Assembly: GCA_043814035.1 (NCBI GenBank)
Contig: JBDRKJ010000001.1
Span: forward strand, 1 to 52,759
Source of the DNA: Peribacter sp043814035
Lineage (GTDB): Bacteria > Patescibacteriota > Gracilibacteria > Peribacterales > Peribacteraceae
Reading direction: 5' to 3'
DNA length: 52,759 nt
Position 1 is the first letter of the stretch. The number at the start of each line of letters is the position of its first letter. The position numbers were made by a program, and so were the translations under genes. Positions 51,221-52,759 of the stretch are shown one piece after another. The notes below the pieces were generated by a model. It was not told the DNA's origin and did not search any database. It worked only from the letters and a program-made list of their open reading frames with translations.

Positions 51221-52759
51221 TTAGAAGAGTAGGAAGAGCAGGATCCCAATAGTGATGAGAGGCGTTTCGGGTTGAATCGGAGGAGCATTGGGCACGGGAA
51301 TGCCGTTGACCGAGTACAGATGTAGATCTCCCACCCACTCAGCAATTGTGTAGAACGTGTTGCGGTATTTACAGGTGGTCTTACAGCTGCCTGTAACCGT
51401 ATCACTGTTTAATTCGCCATCATCGCAGGTTTCCTTCTCTCGCCCAGAGGGCGCATCATCGACGATGCCGTCTCCGCAGCGTGCGTAAGAGCAATCTGTG
51501 CGACAAGTGGCGTTGGGTTCGTCGCTATTCTGGTCGCCCTCATCACACTGCTCACCGATTGTCGTTTGAGTGATGGTATTACCACATTCACCTGCAGAGC
51601 TGCTTTCTTGCGAAGATGAGAAGTCGCCTGCAGAGCTGCTTCCCGATTCTGACGGGCCACAGTTCGCATTAGTTGCCGGTGACTCGATACACTGCGAGTT
51701 TCCGAGGTATCTGCCTCCAATGAGGCCATTTTCACAGACGTCACGTCGCATTTGTGCAAAACAGAAACCGAAGGTGTCTCCTTCGACGCAACAGTTTCCG
51801 AGTACTGCCGAAGAAGAGCTGCTCTCACCTGCGCTACTGGATAGCGTCTGCGTTCCGATGCTACTTGCCTCCTCAGAACTACTCGCTTCCTCCGAAGAAG
51901 CAGCCCTGGACGAAGCGGATCCGCCACACCCCGCCTGCGCACAGGTGGCATCCTGGTAGAAGTCTCCCCAGTTACAATCTGTACGTGTCATGCTCTCTCC
52001 GATGCAACTATTATCGATTGGATTGCAGCAGGCACCCGTTGGCGTGAAGATGATGGGGCATCCCTCTCGCGCGCATGTGGAGCCCCGATGGAAATAGGTT
52101 CCCTTCGGAGTATTCGCGCAGTCTCCAGCTGTCATGTCATCTCCGATGCAGGACCCATCCCATGCGCTGCAGCAGGCGCCTGTCGGTGTGCTACTCGCCG
52201 CCGTACTGCTCGCCTGCTCACTACTCACTCCTTCTGAGCTTCTCTCTACCGATGCACTGCTCTCTTCAGATGATTCTGCGCTGGATTCCCCCTGGCTGCT
52301 GGCAGCAGAAGAGCTCGAGCAATTCTTGCAGCACCAGTACTCGCCTGCGTAGGAGACCGTACAGGGATCAGGGCAGGGGCTCTTTGCCGAACCACCTGTT
52401 TCGTTACAGGCCTTTTCCAGGCATTCCTTGCACGCGTCGAGTTCCGCACAGGTCTGGTTTTCCTTGCAGTCCGGACACTGATTATCCGAATCCTTAAAGA
52501 TGTCAGATCCACACATCCACTGCGCCTTGCGTCGGCAACAGCCCTTACAGTTCTTCGGGCAATTCACTTCGTTGGTGTTGCACATATTTGCTTCGAGCTC
52601 GTCGCAATCAGCTGTGTTGCAACTAATGACAGAAATTGCCGTATTTCCATTAACTTCCGTAAGATAGAGATCACTGCACTTCTTCACCGAAAACACAGCG
52701 CAGTCGGCAAGTCTTCTGCCATCGGAATTGCGACGCCAAACAACGCAGCAGCCGTCTTC
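51221..52759 (-). CDS. Cys-rich surface protein, 5' part outside the window
   Basis: Open from the window edge to the stop at 51221, 512 visible residues, no start inside; the apparent start at 52696 is a GTG within the frame. Content in order: Cys-dense segment (CPKNCKGCCRRKAQWMCG), Ser/Glu linkers (SSAASSQGESSAESSEESSA), repeats PTGACCSAWDGSCIGDDMT and PTGACCNPIDNSCIGESMT with a third at LGNCCVEGDTFGFC, then two DUF4215-like modules (GEQCDEGDQNSDEPNATC; KETCDDGELNSDTVTGSC) and a hydrophobic C-terminus (LITIGILLFLLF). Same style as the giant gene, with which it converges 8 bp apart. The last helix lacks a basic tail. Confidence 0.85.
   Translation of the reverse strand, partial: EDGCCVVWRRNSDGRRLADCAVFSVKKCSDLYLTEVNGNTAISVISCNTADCDELEANMCNTNEVNCPKNCKGCCRRKAQWMCGSDIFKDSDNQCPDCKENQTCAELDACKECLEKACNETGGSAKSPCPDPCTVSYAGEYWCCKNCSSSSAASSQGESSAESSEESSASVERSSEGVSSEQASSTAASSTPTGACCSAWDGSCIGDDMTAGDCANTPKGTYFHRGSTCAREGCPIIFTPTGACCNPIDNSCIGESMTRTDCNWGDFYQDATCAQAGCGGSASSRAASSEEASSSEEASSIGTQTLSSSAGESSSSSAVLGNCCVEGDTFGFCFAQMRRDVCENGLIGGRYLGNSQCIESPATNANCGPSESGSSSAGDFSSSQESSSAGECGNTITQTTIGEQCDEGDQNSDEPNATCRTDCSYARCGDGIVDDAPSGREKETCDDGELNSDTVTGSCKTTCKYRNTFYTIAEWVGDLHLYSVNGIPVPNAPPIQPETPLITIGILLFLLF

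Overview
The window looks like a chromosomal segment from a Candidate Phyla Radiation bacterium, most likely of the Peribacteria/Peregrinibacteria kind. That placement is inferred from gene content and style and was not tested by a phylogeny. Pointers are self-splicing introns in the 23S rRNA gene, near-absence of Shine-Dalgarno sequences, an S-layer protein with SLH domains, very large Cys-rich/Ser-linker surface proteins, and intergenic space filled with short dispersed palindromic repeats. TGA is an ordinary stop codon throughout, so the Gracilibacteria/Absconditabacteria code is excluded. No CRISPR array, phage module or complete insertion sequence was seen.

Layout. 1-140: 3' end of an IS30-type transposase. 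0.3-6.9 kb: a hypothetical gene, nnrD, a group 4 glycosyltransferase, then an envelope block (ftsQ-like, D,D-carboxypeptidase, LysM/M23 peptidase, MscS channel). 7-9.6 kb: a possible microprotein, DoxX, tRNA-Asp, a hypothetical gene and purT. 9.7-15.1 kb: two tandem MBOAT O-acyltransferase/SGNH-like pairs, probably for exopolysaccharide or wall acetylation. 15.1-22.5 kb: gatC-gatA, rnpA-yidC, fbaB, a hypothetical gene with a strong SD, cysS and a remnant of a second cysS tail. 23.5-27.8 kb: S-layer protein. 28.1-36.7 kb: FemAB-type transferase, Mn-type superoxide dismutase, rpoB (without rpoC), a secreted protein resembling a Planctomycetes family, and two ssb genes. 37.2-41.9 kb: 23S and 5S rRNA. 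42.1-52.8 kb: three Cys-rich surface proteins, one of 2791 residues.

The most striking element is the 23S gene. Two group I introns sit at E. coli positions 1917 and 1951 and leave a 34-nt exon between them. This is the same pair of sites known from Coxiella burnetii. The first intron carries a LAGLIDADG endonuclease whose reading frame runs through the catalytic core and stops inside P7. The second has no endonuclease, and its 3' arm carries repeats that also occur next to rpoB and cysS.

Two wider patterns stand out. First, about half of the transcription-unit starts have a -10-like hexamer only 6-10 nt before the start codon and no SD, suggesting leaderless mRNAs; two genes (20149 and 34505) instead have promoter, SD and terminator and look like foreign cassettes. 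Second, repeat-derived sequence appears to have entered coding regions in frame (cysS, the FemAB gene). The envelope genes (S-layer, peptidoglycan enzymes, acyltransferases, giant adhesin-like proteins) together suggest a cell that invests heavily in its surface, as expected for an episymbiont.
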